Below are positions 4,381 to 5,705 of a stretch of DNA of 5,705 bases, piece after piece. Made by a program: the position numbers and the translations under genes. This DNA is from Bacteroidota bacterium. GTDB taxonomy: Bacteria > Bacteroidota > Rhodothermia > Rhodothermales > Rubricoccaceae. Within the stretch, counting starts at the first letter, position 1. Each line of letters opens with the position of its first letter. The DNA lies in contig JADFLK010000160.1 in NCBI GenBank assembly GCA_022564455.1, positions 1-5,705 of the forward strand. The letters are read 5' to 3'. The notes beneath the pieces are model-generated. The model had not been told where the DNA came from, did not search any database, and saw only the letters and a list, made by a program, of their open reading frames with translations.

Positions 4381-5705
4381 GAAGAAGAGCCTTCTTCAGG
4401 TGCACACGATCATCAAACGGACGCTTTTCGGTGCCGATGATCTGGTGGTCTTCGTGGCCTTTTCCGGCCACGACAACGATATCTCCGCGGGCGGACCCAG
4501 CGACGGCGGTTGCGATAGCCTCGGCCCGGTTGGGGAGCGTGGTTGCAGCGGATGGATTTTGAAATCCAGCTTGGATTTCTGCGAGAATCGTGAGCGGGTC
4601 TTCCGTGCGGGGGTTGTCGTTGGTGAGGATTACCCGATCGGCGTGGATCTCGGCGACACGGGCCATCCTGGGACGCTTGGCACGATCTCTATCGCCTCCG
4701 CAGCCGAAAACGGCGACGAGCTTTCTGTTGGGCTCCATCATCTCGCGCGCCGTTCGGAGAACATTGTCGAGCGCATCGGGCGTGTGGGCATAATCCACAA
4801 CGCCGAGAACGCCGTCTTCAGATCCAAACGTCTCGAAACGGCCGGGGACGCCGGGCGCATGGGTAAGTACCTCGAGCACATCATCCTGCGAATACCCGAG
4901 CTCGCGGCCCACTGCGTACGCCGCAGCGAGGTTCAGTGCATTGAAGCGCCCCGCAAGCTGGAACTTTTTTTCGACGCCATCGAGCCGGAGTAGCAAACCG
5001 TTGAGTGCGTTCTCCAGAACCTCCACGCGGATATCAGCACCGGCGTCAGTTCCGAACGTGATCACGCGGGCCGCGGAGTCGGCCACCATGCTCTCCCACG
5101 CAGGGTCATCAGCGTTGACGATAGCCGTCGAATCGTTCTGGAGGCTATCAAACAGCATCTTTTTGGCCGATGCGTAGGCCTCAAACGATCCGTGGAAATC
5201 GAGATGGTCGTGCGTCAGATTGGTGAAAACGCCGACGCGGAAGCGCTGCCCGCGAACGCGGTCAAGCGCGAGCCCGTGCGAGGAGACCTCCATCGCGCAG
5301 GTACTGCATCCGGCGTCCACCATGGCACGGAGCACGCGGTTCAACTCAATGGGCTCAGGCGTGGTGTAGTCCGTAGCGATAACCTGCTCGCCAATCCGGT
5401 TCTCAATCGTCCCGACAAGCCCTGTTTTCTCGCCCAGCGCCGTCATCAGATGGTGGAGCAGGAAGACGGTGGTCGTCTTGCCGTTGGTGCCGGTAACCCC
5501 GAGGATATTGAGCGACGCACCGGGATGCTCGTAGAACGCATTCGCGACCTCCGCCAGCGCGGCTCTCGTATTTGAAACAGGTACGAAAACCGCGCTGGGG
5601 AGGCGCTCACCCTTCCCCAAGGGACTCGTTGCAGGCGACCTCTCGCCTGCGGACGCCGTCGCTTCGCGGAGCCAATTGGCATCCACGATGGCGGCAACGG
5701 CGCCT
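4355..5705 (-). CDS. murE: UDP-N-acetylmuramoyl-tripeptide synthetase (MurE), 5'-truncated by window edge
   Basis: MurE is the cytoplasmic ligase that adds the third residue to UDP-MurNAc-L-Ala-D-Glu. The frame is open through the right edge (GAVAAIV precedes a GTG at 5686), so that GTG is internal and about 70-80 N-terminal residues lie outside. Numbering from 5686: VPVSNTRAAL (35-44), P-loop GVTGTNGKTTT (63-73), DYTTPEP (106-112), MEVSSHGLAL (132-141), TNLTHDHLDFHG (155-166), the lysine expected to be carbamylated, K175 in YASAKKMLF, VDYAHTPDAL (297-306), FGCGGDRDRAKRP (327-339), DNPRTEDP (357-364), AGKGHE (407-412) and FDDR (424-427). DNPR is the known signature of meso-diaminopimelate-adding enzymes. 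Two oddities are visible: an insertion-like stretch at residues 10-31 overlapping a palindromic element, and a C-terminal tail (RPLTEDR) encoded by a 14-bp tandem repeat. The gene is upstream of mraY and probably co-transcribed. Confidence 0.95.
   Translation of the reverse strand, partial: GAVAAIVDANWLREATASAGERSPATSPLGKGERLPSAVFVPVSNTRAALAEVANAFYEHPGASLNILGVTGTNGKTTTVFLLHHLMTALGEKTGLVGTIENRIGEQVIATDYTTPEPIELNRVLRAMVDAGCSTCAMEVSSHGLALDRVRGQRFRVGVFTNLTHDHLDFHGSFEAYASAKKMLFDSLQNDSTAIVNADDPAWESMVADSAARVITFGTDAGADIRVEVLENALNGLLLRLDGVEKKFQLAGRFNALNLAAAYAVGRELGYSQDDVLEVLTHAPGVPGRFETFGSEDGVLGVVDYAHTPDALDNVLRTAREMMEPNRKLVAVFGCGGDRDRAKRPRMARVAEIHADRVILTNDNPRTEDPLTILAEIQAGFQNPSAATTLPNRAEAIATAVAGSARGDIVVVAGKGHEDHQIIGTEKRPFDDRVHLKKALLQRPLTEDR
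5610..5650. repeat. In-frame double palindrome inside murE
   Basis: Two perfect inverted repeats lie seven bases apart: CCCTT-CCCC-AAGGG (5610-5623) and GCAGGCGA-CCTC-TCGCCTGC (5631-5650). They encode residues of about 13-26 (AGERSPATSPLGKG) in the linker between the N-terminal and ATP-binding domains of MurE. The half-site GCAGGCGACC recurs at 4330-4339 in the murE-mraY spacer. The layout resembles a small palindromic repeat element tolerated within a coding region. Confidence 0.65.

Noticed and set aside
4379..4993. Plus-strand open frame of 204 residues
   Set aside because: It lies wholly antisense to the well-conserved MurE coding region, shows no family motifs and is explained by GC-rich codon bias.

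Overview
The window holds two unrelated gene blocks that face each other and meet at about position 1015-1032. On the left (+ strand, 2-1032) is part of a surface-polysaccharide locus: the C-terminal part of an O-antigen ligase/polymerase-like membrane protein, overlapping by one base the N-terminal part of a WecG/TagA/CpsF-family glycosyltransferase. On the right (- strand, 1015-5705) is a run of the division and cell wall (dcw) cluster in the order murE-mraY-murD-ftsW. murE runs off the right edge of the window and ftsW is cut off at the junction.

The dcw block encodes consecutive cytoplasmic and membrane steps of peptidoglycan synthesis. MurD adds D-Glu, MurE adds the third residue (its DNPR motif points to meso-diaminopimelate), MraY moves the UDP-MurNAc-pentapeptide onto undecaprenyl phosphate, and FtsW polymerises lipid II at the septum. 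murF, which lies between murE and mraY in E. coli, is absent here. That order, the MraY sequence (QIGE...GTPTMGG, KYGEGRRVF, PLHHHYE, KIVVRFWI), the lack of Shine-Dalgarno sequences and the fairly high GC suggest a Gram-negative member of the Bacteroidota/Rhodothermota (FCB) group. This is an inference from remembered family patterns, not a search.

The main oddity is the junction. The glycosyltransferase and FtsW both lose their C-terminal parts at the same short segment, which reads as good family sequence on both strands. The flanks also differ in codon use and ribosome-binding sites. This looks like a chimeric join (amplification or assembly artefact) or a real rearrangement breakpoint; it does not look like a natural convergent gene pair.

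Smaller features are repeats: a 27-bp tandem repeat encoding a Pro-rich linker in the ligase-like gene, REP-like hairpins plus a 7-bp triplet repeat between mraY and murD, a 14-bp tandem repeat that forms the murE stop, and an in-frame double palindrome inside murE. I found no RNA genes, CRISPR array, insertion sequence, clear promoter or U-tailed terminator, and no convincing new multi-gene system.
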